Assembly (NCBI GenBank): GCA_046542305.1
Contig: JBKHBQ010000018.1
Coordinates: forward strand, 1-25,971
Origin: JBKHBQ01 sp046542305
GTDB lineage: Bacteria > Bacteroidota > Bacteroidia > Bacteroidales > 4484-276
DNA: 25,971 nt
Reading direction: 5' to 3'
A program made the translations under genes and the position numbers. The notes beneath the pieces are model-generated. The model was not told where the DNA came from. It was given only the letters and a program-made list of their open reading frames with translations, and did no database searches. Positions within the stretch are counted from its first letter, which is position 1. The number at the start of each line of letters is the position of its first letter. Shown in pieces: positions 18,101 through 25,011 of the stretch.

Positions 18101-18914
18101 AGATATTGCAGGCCTTTATTTAACTGATGATGCGGATGAATTTCAGAAATGCCAGATACCGGCCACACATCCTGATTCTACCACCCTGCCCCCTGAAGGT
18201 TACCTGCTTCTTTGGGCCGACGGCAACACGGATGCCGGAGTATTGCACCTGAACTTCAAGCTCAGTGCCGGCGGGGAATTCATCGGATTAGGTAAAGGAT
18301 CTGCTGAAACCTCCATCGATACCATCACCTTTGGCGAACAACAGGCCGATGTTTCAACCGGCAGAATGCCCGACGGCGCAAATGGATCGGTTTCGTTCGA
18401 AATACCCACGCCCGGATCGGCAAACGGGCTGAATCAATACATCGCCCTGCCCGCCGGATGGTCTGCCATCGGTTCGTACCTGAAACCTTACGCGAACAAC
18501 ATCGAGTACCTGTTCCGAAAGGAACTGAATCACCTGATCATCCTCGCAGGCGAACATGGCGTCTTTCAACCGGATGCACCAAACAATAGCCTCACAGCGT
18601 GGAACGAACAGGATGCTTTTCTGGTGAAGACCGGTCAACCGTTTTATGTAAAAATTGCAGGCCTTGAATTCGCTTATGAAGAGGTTACACTTTTTCCCGG
18701 CTGGACATTAATCCCATGCCTGAGCAATTACGAGGTGGATATTGCAGAAATCATCGGCAACAAAATTTCCGATATTTTGATGATCAAGGAAGTAGCCGGT
18801 ACACGAATCTTCTGGCCTGAGCACAACATCCACACACTCCAGTCGCTGATTCCCGGAAAAGCATACCTGATTCTGGCGGGTGATGAATGCGAAATCGACT
18901 TTCCACGGCAGTAG
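15141..18914 (+). CDS. Secreted multidomain CotH-kinase protein with lamin-tail domains
   Basis: A 1257-residue exported protein. In order it has: a signal peptide (about 1-24); a lamin-tail domain (ILINEYQ...DWIELYSLL, 26-165); a chitobiase-C-terminal-like region (TIYFTLNGSVPT, near 202-213); a CotH kinase domain (about 290-690) with YLNGEYWGIHYIRERYDKYY (443-462) and the metal/catalytic DTDYGFG (569-575); an InlB-type repeat (VKLTAVPNPGFEFAGW, 746-761); lamin-tail domains two (EILINEINYH, 793) and three (LRINEFMADN, 953); and a C-terminal pair of ~70-residue repeats (1103-1173 and 1184-1247). CotH proteins phosphorylate proteins in spore coats; bacterial secreted relatives are mostly uncharacterised. 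No typical T9SS type A tail is seen. The start may instead be ATG 15153. Domain calls are firm; substrate is unknown. Confidence 0.9.
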   Translation: MITLMKRSAITLFMLMLAFNAYSQQILINEYQSSNDTTLSDYDGDSPDWIELYSLLDSTINLQGWFLSDDSLDRYKWQFPAYLLGSEDFLLIFASDKDTVYPNGEIHTSFKLGKGEEPVVLSRPDSSLCDYSPVADLNTDWSYGRYPDAAGEWFFFNQPTPGAGNSAEPYADFAEPPQLSHQPGFYTADFYLELIAANPDDTIYFTLNGSVPTRQSHIYTEPILMTYRGSDPNNLSLIRTTLPGQGFHAWDPPSGVVDKFNTVRARVIKTGAYPSRIISASYIVDSAAFTKFHYPVISLITDSLNFFDDTIGIYKAGMGIDSTDWTTAHFAQKGRAWERPVHVELFEPEGNTALSQDAGVRIHGHYSTTANIKSLRLYARQEYEKGSFNYPFFTDLNQNRFKRIILRNAGQDYAWCYMRDAFMQSLVNDLGFDTQAFRLSEVYLNGEYWGIHYIRERYDKYYLEENYNLQKGSMDILEFDGAVVEGDAEHYHQMMDFIMNNDMSDSINYAYVKTLMDCENYINYAASNIYFRQSDWPYNNIKYWRKRTSQYEPDAPYGHDGRWRWFMYDTDYGFGRVGDYDYDMLYKVLYQQSGWSPRIIQNLVGNDSKPGNEQFRNEFINTLADLMNANFKVGRVLAGIDSIKSLLLPEIEEHMERWNGLKNLNTWNNRLNVMINFGINRAYYVRKHVVENFDMVTDTVNVTLMADQDMGTIRINKLHINQSTPGLDNPQEPYPWTGMYFAGVPVKLTAVPNPGFEFAGWQGIFGQDTLVADLQSDTTFTALFQPAAPVAEEILINEINYHSPGFADAGDWLEIHNTSHKSFSIDGWKLLDAAGQAYFISSEEMIHSGDYLVFCSDTAKFGAIHPGIRFHPGQISFDWSGDDVVQLFSASDVMIDSVAYQDSSPWPEAPAFDGSALELKNPGLDNSLAESWQSAYVTGGTPGRANSAAVSALRINEFMADNESTLQAHDGSFSDWIELYNPLNVPVDIAGLYLTDDADEFQKCQIPATHPDSTTLPPEGYLLLWADGNTDAGVLHLNFKLSAGGEFIGLGKGSAETSIDTITFGEQQADVSTGRMPDGANGSVSFEIPTPGSANGLNQYIALPAGWSAIGSYLKPYANNIEYLFRKELNHLIILAGEHGVFQPDAPNNSLTAWNEQDAFLVKTGQPFYVKIAGLEFAYEEVTLFPGWTLIPCLSNYEVDIAEIIGNKISDILMIKEVAGTRIFWPEHNIHTLQSLIPGKAYLILAGDECEIDFPRQ

Positions 18915-18919
18915 CCATA

Positions 18920-19774
18920 TCAGAAATTGTATGTCAACCTGATGCCTTTGTATGCCGCACCCTGTACGGGAACAATTTCAATGGTTTTTTCGGCATGCCG
19001 TTTATAGATCAGTTGTCCGATGGCATATCCCAGCGCCGAGCCTGCAATGACGTCGCTTGCCCAGTGTTTATTGTCATAAACCCGCGAGAGCGCCACCAGC
19101 GAAGCAATTGTATAGCTGGTGATTCCCACCCAGAGCTGATCGTGGTAATAGGCACTAAGCACCGAGGCTGCCGAAAAGGCGATGGCCGCATGTCCCGACG
19201 GAAAGGCATTGTCATGGAATCCTGCAAAGGGGCCTCCCCATCTGCCCGGGTCGTAAAAGTCGCTATGGTCGGGACGTTCACGCTGAAAAACGGCTTTAAA
19301 AAATACCGTGTAGCCGGTGGTAATCAACGCGGCTTTACTCGTGAGCAGGGCCGCCGTTTCTATCTCCTGATTTCCGGTAGCCAGGCCTGTAAGGTACATA
19401 CCCCCAAGCAGCCCCGCCAGATAAAATGTTCCCATCGGATCGATGACGTTTTGGGTAACCTTGTCCAGGCTTTCATTTCTATGCCGCTGAAAAAAACGGT
19501 GGATATCCGCATCGAACAGTATGGTAGCGCCGGTGGCTGCTGCCACTGCACCGAAACGCGACCAGTCGTCGAGCTGCCAGGTACAGGGAGAAACCGCTAC
19601 TGCTCCTGCATCTTCGAAATATGATTTGAGATATGACCTGTTGAGGCGTAAATAGTTTTCATCGGGTGATTGTGCCTGCAGATTTGCGTTGGTCATCATG
19701 AAAATTGTGATCCAAACCAAAAAAGAACTGCGCAGGTCAAAAAAAAGAATTCTTAAAAAAAATACATCATGCAT
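18920..19774 (-). CDS. PAP2-superfamily membrane phosphatase
   Basis: A 284-residue type 2 phosphatidic acid phosphatase relative, which removes phosphate from lipid phosphates such as undecaprenyl pyrophosphate or phosphatidate at the membrane. All three signature motifs are present: K160-x6-RP (KAVFQRERP, 160-168), PSGH (192-195) and SRVYDNKHWASD (230-241). An N-terminal hydrophobic segment (about 17-34) looks like a signal or anchor, and several further hydrophobic stretches fit transmembrane helices. Its ATG overlaps the mazG stop by one base (TAATG), so translation is probably coupled. Its stop codon is only 5 bp from that of the convergent CotH gene. The lipid substrate is not predictable; BacA-independent undecaprenyl recycling is one option. 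Confidence 0.9.
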   Translation of the reverse strand: MHDVFFLRILFFDLRSSFLVWITIFMMTNANLQAQSPDENYLRLNRSYLKSYFEDAGAVAVSPCTWQLDDWSRFGAVAAATGATILFDADIHRFFQRHRNESLDKVTQNVIDPMGTFYLAGLLGGMYLTGLATGNQEIETAALLTSKAALITTGYTVFFKAVFQRERPDHSDFYDPGRWGGPFAGFHDNAFPSGHAAIAFSAASVLSAYYHDQLWVGITSYTIASLVALSRVYDNKHWASDVIAGSALGYAIGQLIYKRHAEKTIEIVPVQGAAYKGIRLTYNF

Positions 19775-20550
19775 TAATCGTGTTGTTTGGCTTCATTCCA
19801 GAAGGCATCCATCTGATCGAGACTCAGTTCGCGGAGTTGCTTTCCCTGCTGCTGTGTCTGCTCCTCTATATATTTAAAGCGCTTGATAAACTTTTTGTTG
19901 GTCCGCTCCAGGGCATCCTCAGGATTTACCCCGATAAAGCGGGCATAATTGACCAGCGAAAAAAGCAGGTCGCCGAATTCTTTCTCCATTGCCGGTTGGT
20001 CGTGGTTTGCGACTTCCACCTGCAACTCTTGCATTTCTTCATGCACCTTTTCCCACACCTGACCGGCATTTTCCCAGTCGAAGCCCACGCCGCGGGCTTT
20101 TTCCTGCATGCGAAAAGCCTTCACCATGGCCGGCAGCGAATTGGGTACCCCGTCGAGCACCGAACGGCGGTCCTTTTCTTTCAGCTTTATTTTTTCCCAG
20201 TTGTTTTTTACATCTTCCGCATCGGCTACTTTCACATCGCCATAAATATGAGGATGGCGCTGAATAAGCTTTTCGCTAATGCTATTCAGCACGTCGGCAA
20301 TATCGAAATGACCGGTTTCAGATCCTATTTTGGCATAAAACACCAGGTGTAGCATCAGGTCGCCGAGTTCTTTCTTAATGCCGTCCATATCTTTATCCAG
20401 AATAGCATCAGACAATTCGTAGGTTTCTTCAATGGTAAGGTAACGCAAGCTCTCGAGGGTTTGTTTTCGGTCCCAGGGGCATCCTGCACGCAGATCATCC
20501 ATAATTTTCAATAATCGCCCGAAAGCCGCAAGTTTTTCATCGATCATCAT
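19774..20550 (-). CDS. mazG: Nucleoside triphosphate pyrophosphohydrolase MazG
   Basis: A 258-residue full-length, two-domain MazG. It hydrolyses (d)NTPs to the monophosphate and pyrophosphate, and in E. coli also lowers ppGpp during starvation. The N-terminal half has CPWDRKQT (24-31), EETYE (41-45) and KKELGDLMLH (59-68). A linker carries RHPHIYGD (98-105). The C-terminal catalytic half has EEMQE (171-175) and EKEFGDLLFS (189-198), the EExxE...ExxD metal ligands. Length and motifs match the E. coli type, not short phage MazG. The start is ATG 20550, with a second in-frame ATG directly after. It has a good promoter with an inverted repeat in the spacer. PAP2 follows with a one-base overlap. 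Confidence 0.95.
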   Translation of the reverse strand: MMIDEKLAAFGRLLKIMDDLRAGCPWDRKQTLESLRYLTIEETYELSDAILDKDMDGIKKELGDLMLHLVFYAKIGSETGHFDIADVLNSISEKLIQRHPHIYGDVKVADAEDVKNNWEKIKLKEKDRRSVLDGVPNSLPAMVKAFRMQEKARGVGFDWENAGQVWEKVHEEMQELQVEVANHDQPAMEKEFGDLLFSLVNYARFIGVNPEDALERTNKKFIKRFKYIEEQTQQQGKQLRELSLDQMDAFWNEAKQHD

Positions 20551-20579
20551 TTGTAAAATTTCGGTTTGTATTTCAGGTG

Positions 20580-20611
20580 CAAAGATAGAACAGTAAAATA
20601 ACTGTTTTCAA
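20580..20611 (-). promoter_or_regulatory. mazG-PAP2 promoter with operator-like inverted repeat
   Basis: On the minus strand TTG (20609-20611) and a perfect -7 box TATCTTTG (20580-20587) are 21 bp apart. The spacer contains a perfect 6-6-6 inverted repeat, AACAGT/ACTGTT (20589-20594 and 20601-20606), one base from the -7 box. That position is where a bound repressor would block RNA polymerase. Confidence 0.6.
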
Positions 20612-20621
20612 TATGCTGTTA

Positions 20622-22688
20622 TCACGATTTTAATAAAATCGCAGGGAGGATAAAATAAAAAGTGCTGCCATTTCCCCAGGTGCTCTCCACATGGATGGAG
20701 CCGCCATTGAGGCGGATAAAATCGCGGCAAAGCGGCAGGCCGAGTCCGGTGCCGGTTTCGTTGTCGGTACCGGAAGCGGGTTTGTTGTTGGTCAGGTCGA
20801 AAAGCCTGCCCTGATCCTCCTCACGAATGCCGGTCCCGGTGTCGCTCACAGCAACTCTGGCCCAATGCTTCCCGCTTTCATCCCTGATGGTATTCACGCT
20901 CACCACTACACTTCCGTTGCGGTCGGTAAATTTGATGGCATTCGACAGCAGGTTTCTGAATACCGTTCTTATGGTGTCTTCATCGGCAAAGGTGTAAACT
21001 TCAGAATCGCATTGCTGTTTCAGACTGATCTTTTTATTGTGAGCTATAGATGTGGCGGCGGCCATAGTTTCATGTGCCAACCGGCACAGCTCTATGCGCC
21101 GGGGTTTGAGCTGCATTCGCCCGGTTTGCGCCGAGGACCATTCCAGCAGGTTTTCAAGCAGACGGTAAACACTTTCGGCAGACTCGCGCAGGTATCTGAT
21201 GAGTTCTCTCTTTTTGTAATCACCCATCCTATCATAATCATCATTCAGGATTTCCGTAAATCCGAGCAGTGAATTGAACGGGCTTTTCAAATCGTGGGCA
21301 ACAATGGAGAAAAACCGGTCGCGCGTTTGGTTGGATTCCTCCAGTTCGGCAGTTCTTGCTTTAACGCGGGCTTCGAGGCCGGCATTCACCACTTGCAGTC
21401 GTTCATTCATCCGGCGGTTATAGCGGTACTGAAGATAAAGAACCACTGTTATGCTGCCGAAAAACAGCAGGAATATCACCGCGACGAACTGCATCTTCTG
21501 CTTTTTGTCGTTTTCGATCTGCAGTTGCTGGATTTCATTTTTCTGAAGAAGGATTTTGTTTTCTCTATTGCTCTTTTCGGTTTCATACCGGATGCGCAGA
21601 TCCGCCAGACTTTCTTTGAGGTCCTGGTTATAGATGCTGTCCTTTATGGCAGTGGCAAGTTTTAAATACCTGAGAGAAGAATCCACCGTGCCGGTTTCTT
21701 CGAAATATGCTGATAATCCCGCGTAATTCCGCATCCTGATCCCGGTTAGATTAGCGGCTTCGGCGATTTCAGTACTTTTCCTGAAAAACCGTAAAGCCAT
21801 TTCATAATCATCGCGCATGAGGTACAGATTGGCCATGTTGTTCAGTACCGATGCCAGTCCGAACTGATCGCTGAGTTCCCGCCGGATCTCCACGGCTTCT
21901 GCAAAATACTGCAATGCTTCTGCTGACTTGCCCTGATCGCCATAAATCATTCCGATATTGTTCAGGGTATTGGCAATGCCGCGCCGGTCGCCGATTTTTC
22001 TTTTGATGTCCAGAGATTGTTCGAAAAACAGCAGGGCGCTGTCCGCAATTCCGATGGCTTCGTATACCTGCCCCAGGTTATTGTGGGCAGCCGCTATGCC
22101 CGAGCTGTCGTTAACGGCAAGATATTTTTCCAGCGCCTGCTCCAGAAACTGGCGGGCAACCTCATGTTTTTGCGCATCTTTATAAATCACTCCGATGTTG
22201 TTGAGGGTTTTGGCCGTTGACAGGGTATCGTTGAGCTGGATTTTATAGATCAGCGATTGCTGAAGGTACTCCAAGGCCTTGTCAAAATCACCTATGATCT
22301 GGGAGATTACCCCGAGGTTGTTCAGGGTTTTCACCACATTTAGGGTATCCTGAAACTGCCGGCGCAATGCAAGCGATTGTTCAAAATAACCCATGGCTCC
22401 GGCATAATCGCCTATCATGTAATGACTGATCCCCAGATCATTCAGCAAATCCGATTGTTTGCTCTGAAGGTTTAATTGCCGCTGGATCTCAAGGTTCTGA
22501 AGATCGTAAGCTATCGACTTTTGGATATCCACAGCCTGGTATAATTCAGATAGTCTTCCAAGGATAACGCCTTTTTCATCGTTATCCGCTCCGGGCAGTA
22601 TTGATTCCAGGCTGTCGATCTGCTTCCGGAACTGCCCGACAGCAGAGAAGCCCAACAAAAGCAGACACACCCACAGGAATAATTTCAT
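20622..22688 (-). CDS. TPR-containing sensor histidine kinase
   Basis: A 688-residue membrane sensor kinase. A signal peptide (MKLFLWVCLLLLGFSAVGQ) leads into a periplasmic array of six TPRs whose NN(L/I)G-type starts are exactly 40 residues apart (83, 123, 163, 203, 243, 283). A coiled coil (about 355-398) and one transmembrane helix (about 400-419) follow, then a second short coiled coil. HisKA has FFSIVAHDLKSPFNSLLGF with phospho-acceptor H465. HATPase_c has NLLSNAIKF (N-box), DTGTGI (G1) and GTGLGL (G2). No receiver domain is fused and no response regulator gene is adjacent, so its partner is elsewhere. ATG 22688 is preferred (AAGGG upstream, clean signal peptide); a GTG at 22712 would add eight residues. 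The TPR input implies protein or peptide sensing. Confidence 0.92.
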   Translation of the reverse strand: MKLFLWVCLLLLGFSAVGQFRKQIDSLESILPGADNDEKGVILGRLSELYQAVDIQKSIAYDLQNLEIQRQLNLQSKQSDLLNDLGISHYMIGDYAGAMGYFEQSLALRRQFQDTLNVVKTLNNLGVISQIIGDFDKALEYLQQSLIYKIQLNDTLSTAKTLNNIGVIYKDAQKHEVARQFLEQALEKYLAVNDSSGIAAAHNNLGQVYEAIGIADSALLFFEQSLDIKRKIGDRRGIANTLNNIGMIYGDQGKSAEALQYFAEAVEIRRELSDQFGLASVLNNMANLYLMRDDYEMALRFFRKSTEIAEAANLTGIRMRNYAGLSAYFEETGTVDSSLRYLKLATAIKDSIYNQDLKESLADLRIRYETEKSNRENKILLQKNEIQQLQIENDKKQKMQFVAVIFLLFFGSITVVLYLQYRYNRRMNERLQVVNAGLEARVKARTAELEESNQTRDRFFSIVAHDLKSPFNSLLGFTEILNDDYDRMGDYKKRELIRYLRESAESVYRLLENLLEWSSAQTGRMQLKPRRIELCRLAHETMAAATSIAHNKKISLKQQCDSEVYTFADEDTIRTVFRNLLSNAIKFTDRNGSVVVSVNTIRDESGKHWARVAVSDTGTGIREEDQGRLFDLTNNKPASGTDNETGTGLGLPLCRDFIRLNGGSIHVESTWGNGSTFYFILPAILLKS

Positions 22689-22744
22689 CCGGCCCTTTTT
22701 AGAAGATTTCACACTGATAACAAATTCTCTGAATTATTGTTAAT

Positions 22745-22776
22745 CAAATATATGAAAGTAAGCCTGAAAAACCCAA
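22745..22776 (-). promoter_or_regulatory. Promoter of the sensor kinase
   Basis: On the minus strand TTG (22774-22776) and a perfect -7 box TATATTTG (22745-22752) are 21 bp apart, the same spacing as the mazG promoter. The box is 56 bp upstream of ATG 22688. Confidence 0.6.
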
Positions 22777-22791
22777 CTGCAATAAAATTTG

Positions 22792-22799
22792 TATCTTGC
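22792..22799 (+). promoter_or_regulatory. Weak candidate -7 element of sufS
   Basis: TATCTTGC resembles TAnnTTTG at four of six fixed positions and lies 40 bp before the sufS start. No TTG is at the expected distance upstream. The sufS promoter must lie in the 127-bp divergent gap, because the neighbouring gene runs the other way, but its exact place is uncertain. Confidence 0.25.
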
Positions 22800-22822
22800 G
22801 CCGCCTTTTTTCACTGGAATAC

Positions 22823-22830
22823 GGAAGGAG
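22823..22830 (+). promoter_or_regulatory. Ribosome-binding site that decides the sufS start
   Basis: GGAAGGAG lies 9 bp before GTG 22840. It is one of the few good Shine-Dalgarno sequences in this window and favours the GTG over a TTG at 22789. Confidence 0.6.
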
Positions 22831-22839
22831 CATAATAAC

Positions 22840-24060
22840 GTGAAACTAAACATCGACAGGATACGCAACGATTTCCCGGTACTGAACCGGAAGATTTATA
22901 AAAAACCACTGATTTACTTCGACAATGCGGCCACCAACCAAAAGCCGCAACAGGTCATCGACCGGCTGCGCGACTACTACAGTTTCGAGAACAGCAACAT
23001 TCACCGTGGGGTGCACTTTCTGAGCCAGGAGGCTACCTCGGCCTTCGAGCAGGCCCGGCAGGAGGTTAAGGAATTTATCCATGCGGGCGGCACCTCGGAA
23101 ATAATCTTTACAAAAGGTACCACCGAATCGGTAAACCTGGTGGCATCGAGCTTCGGCAGAAAATTTGTAAAAGAAGGCGACGAAGTGCTGATTACACGCA
23201 TGGAACACCACTCCAACATCGTGCCGTGGCAGATCATGTGCGAAACTCAGGGCGCCAGTCTGCGCGTATGCGAAATCAGCCAAAAAGGAGAGATCGACCT
23301 TGAATCTTTCGACGCGCTGCTGAACGAAAAAACCAGGCTTGTGGCTTTCACTCATGTTTCCAATACACTCGGAACCGTGAACCCGGTAAAACAACTCATC
23401 CGCAAAGCCCACGATGCCGGAGCCAGGGTGTTGATCGACGGCGCCCAGGCGGTGGCTCATCTGCCCGTGGACGTTCAGGACCTGGACTGCGATTTTTATT
23501 GCTTCTCGGCTCACAAAATCTATGGACCAATGGGCGTGGGCGTGCTTTTCGGCAAGGAGGATCTGCTTGAGGAAATGCCCCCATACCAGGGTGGCGGCGA
23601 AATGATCGCTACTGTTTCTTTCGGCAAAACCACCTACAATCAGTTGCCTTTTAAATTTGAAGCAGGAACACCAAATGTAGGCGGGGTTTCGGGGCTGCAG
23701 GCTGCACTTAAATATGTTGGCGATCTGGGTTTATCCAACATTGCAGCGCACGAAGACGATCTGCTCGGGTATGCCGCGGAAAAACTGCAGGCCCTCGGAG
23801 ATATCGACTTTTATGGTCAGGCGGACCACAAAACCGGAGTAATCAGCTTCAACCTACGGGGAGTACATTCCTATGATGCCGGTACCCTCATCGACAAATT
23901 CGGTGTGGCCGTACGCACAGGGCATCTCTGCACACAGCCGCTGGCCGATTTTTATGGCATCCCCGGATTTATCAGGGCCTCCTTTTCGGTGTACAACACC
24001 AGGGAAGAAGTGGACACCTTTATTGATGCCGTGGCCAAAAGCCGTGAAATGTTGCTGTAA
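22840..24060 (+). CDS. sufS: Cysteine desulfurase SufS
   Basis: A 406-residue PLP-dependent group II cysteine desulfurase. It takes sulfur from L-cysteine as an enzyme persulfide and passes it to SufE for Fe-S cluster assembly. Key features are YFDNAATNQKP (26-36), TESVN (95-99), MEHHSN with the cofactor-stacking histidine (121-126), DGAQ (200-203), the PLP-lysine SAHKIYGP (K226) and the persulfide cysteine in RTGHLCTQP (C364). The start is GTG 22840, because it follows a GGAAGGAG site at good distance and begins at the usual SufS N-terminus; no ATG fits. It opens a plus-strand run with a VirK-like gene, sufE and sufT. sufB, sufC and sufD are not in the window, so the scaffold genes lie elsewhere. 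Confidence 0.95.
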   Translation: MKLNIDRIRNDFPVLNRKIYKKPLIYFDNAATNQKPQQVIDRLRDYYSFENSNIHRGVHFLSQEATSAFEQARQEVKEFIHAGGTSEIIFTKGTTESVNLVASSFGRKFVKEGDEVLITRMEHHSNIVPWQIMCETQGASLRVCEISQKGEIDLESFDALLNEKTRLVAFTHVSNTLGTVNPVKQLIRKAHDAGARVLIDGAQAVAHLPVDVQDLDCDFYCFSAHKIYGPMGVGVLFGKEDLLEEMPPYQGGGEMIATVSFGKTTYNQLPFKFEAGTPNVGGVSGLQAALKYVGDLGLSNIAAHEDDLLGYAAEKLQALGDIDFYGQADHKTGVISFNLRGVHSYDAGTLIDKFGVAVRTGHLCTQPLADFYGIPGFIRASFSVYNTREEVDTFIDAVAKSREMLL

Positions 24061-24081
24061 TCATTCGAATAAGGTCATCAT

Positions 24082-24558
24082 ATGAAAAAAATTGTCTTTC
24101 TTTTCGGCCTGACATTGTTCACGCTTCAGGTATTTGCCGGAGGCGATCAGATAAAAAGTTTTGACCTGCTGATGGATTTATTAAAAGCAGGCAAAGACGT
24201 TAAGGTAGTGATCCACTACGGCAAATGCCGGCTGATCAGCGATAACGAAATCAGCGAGTATTCGCCCGATGCCATTGGCGGAATGACCATTGATACCTGG
24301 GAATATTTTGCTGAAAATGCCGTTCGAAACAAGCATGCATTCGTGGTGACGTCAACAACGCATTTAATTGCAAACCCGATTGGTGAAGGATATGTTTTGA
24401 ATTATGTAAAAATCAAAATCGAAGCAGATCAGAAGATAAAAATTACGGCGCGTTACCTCGATCCCGTCAGTTATGAAGTAAAGATGGATGAAAATTTTTT
24501 TACCGACCTGAATGAGGGAAACAACGAAGGTGCCGTTTATTTTTATGAAATGGATTAA
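24082..24558 (+). CDS. VirK-family secreted protein
   Basis: A 158-residue protein with a signal peptide (MKKIVFLFGLTLFTLQVFAG). The mature part matches what I know of the VirK family: LLMDLLKAGKDVKVVIHYGKC (about 50-70), a central PDAIGGMTIDTWEYF segment (about 63-77), VLNYVKIKI, ITARYLDPVSYEVKMDENFFT and a closing EGAVYFYEMD. VirK was named from Agrobacterium, and its biochemical role is unknown. The gene sits 21 bp after sufS and 13 bp before sufE in the same orientation, so it should be co-transcribed with cytosolic sulfur-transfer genes despite encoding an exported product. AAGG seven bases upstream supports ATG 24082. Only one cysteine remains in the mature chain. Family confidence is good; function is open. 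Confidence 0.8.
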   Translation: MKKIVFLFGLTLFTLQVFAGGDQIKSFDLLMDLLKAGKDVKVVIHYGKCRLISDNEISEYSPDAIGGMTIDTWEYFAENAVRNKHAFVVTSTTHLIANPIGEGYVLNYVKIKIEADQKIKITARYLDPVSYEVKMDENFFTDLNEGNNEGAVYFYEMD

Positions 24559-24571
24559 AATTTTCAGTCTC

Positions 24572-25009
24572 ATGGAAACCATTACAGAAAGAGAACAGAA
24601 TATCATAAGTGAATTCGAAATTTTTGAGGACTGGCTCGAAAAGTACAATCATATCATTGATATGGGTAAGGATCTTCCGGTGATCGATCCGCAATTCAAA
24701 ACCAGGCAAAACCTCATCACCGGCTGCCAGAGCAGCGTGTGGCTCCATGCCGAATACCGTGACGGCCGCGTATATTTTAGTGCCGACAGCGATGCGGTGA
24801 TCACCAAGGGCATTGTTAACCTGCTGATCAGGGTGCTCTCGGGCCAGAAAACCGACGACATCATCAATGCCGAACTAAATTTCATAGATGAGATCGGGCT
24901 GAAAGAACACCTTTCCCCCACCAGAAGCAACGGGCTGGTATCGATGATCAAGCAGATGAAACTCTATGCCCTGGCATTTAAAACCAAGTACGAGAAGAAG
25001 GAGGAATAA
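24572..25009 (+). CDS. sufE: SufE sulfur-transfer protein
   Basis: A 145-residue cytosolic SufE. It accepts the persulfide from SufS on a conserved cysteine and delivers sulfur to the SUF scaffold. The active site is ITGCQSSVWL with C52. FEDWLEKYNHIIDMGKDLP (about 18-36) and the late FIDEIGLKEHLSPTRSNGL (about 104-122) are typical of the family, and the length is normal. ATG 24572 is chosen because the next in-frame ATG upstream lies inside the VirK-like gene. The following gene starts 2 bp after its stop. Confidence 0.95.
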   Translation: METITEREQNIISEFEIFEDWLEKYNHIIDMGKDLPVIDPQFKTRQNLITGCQSSVWLHAEYRDGRVYFSADSDAVITKGIVNLLIRVLSGQKTDDIINAELNFIDEIGLKEHLSPTRSNGLVSMIKQMKLYALAFKTKYEKKEE

Positions 25010-25011
25010 TC

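Noticed and set aside
22846..23514. 222-codon antisense open frame in sufS
   Set aside because: It is opposite essential SufS motifs and has no recognisable protein features.
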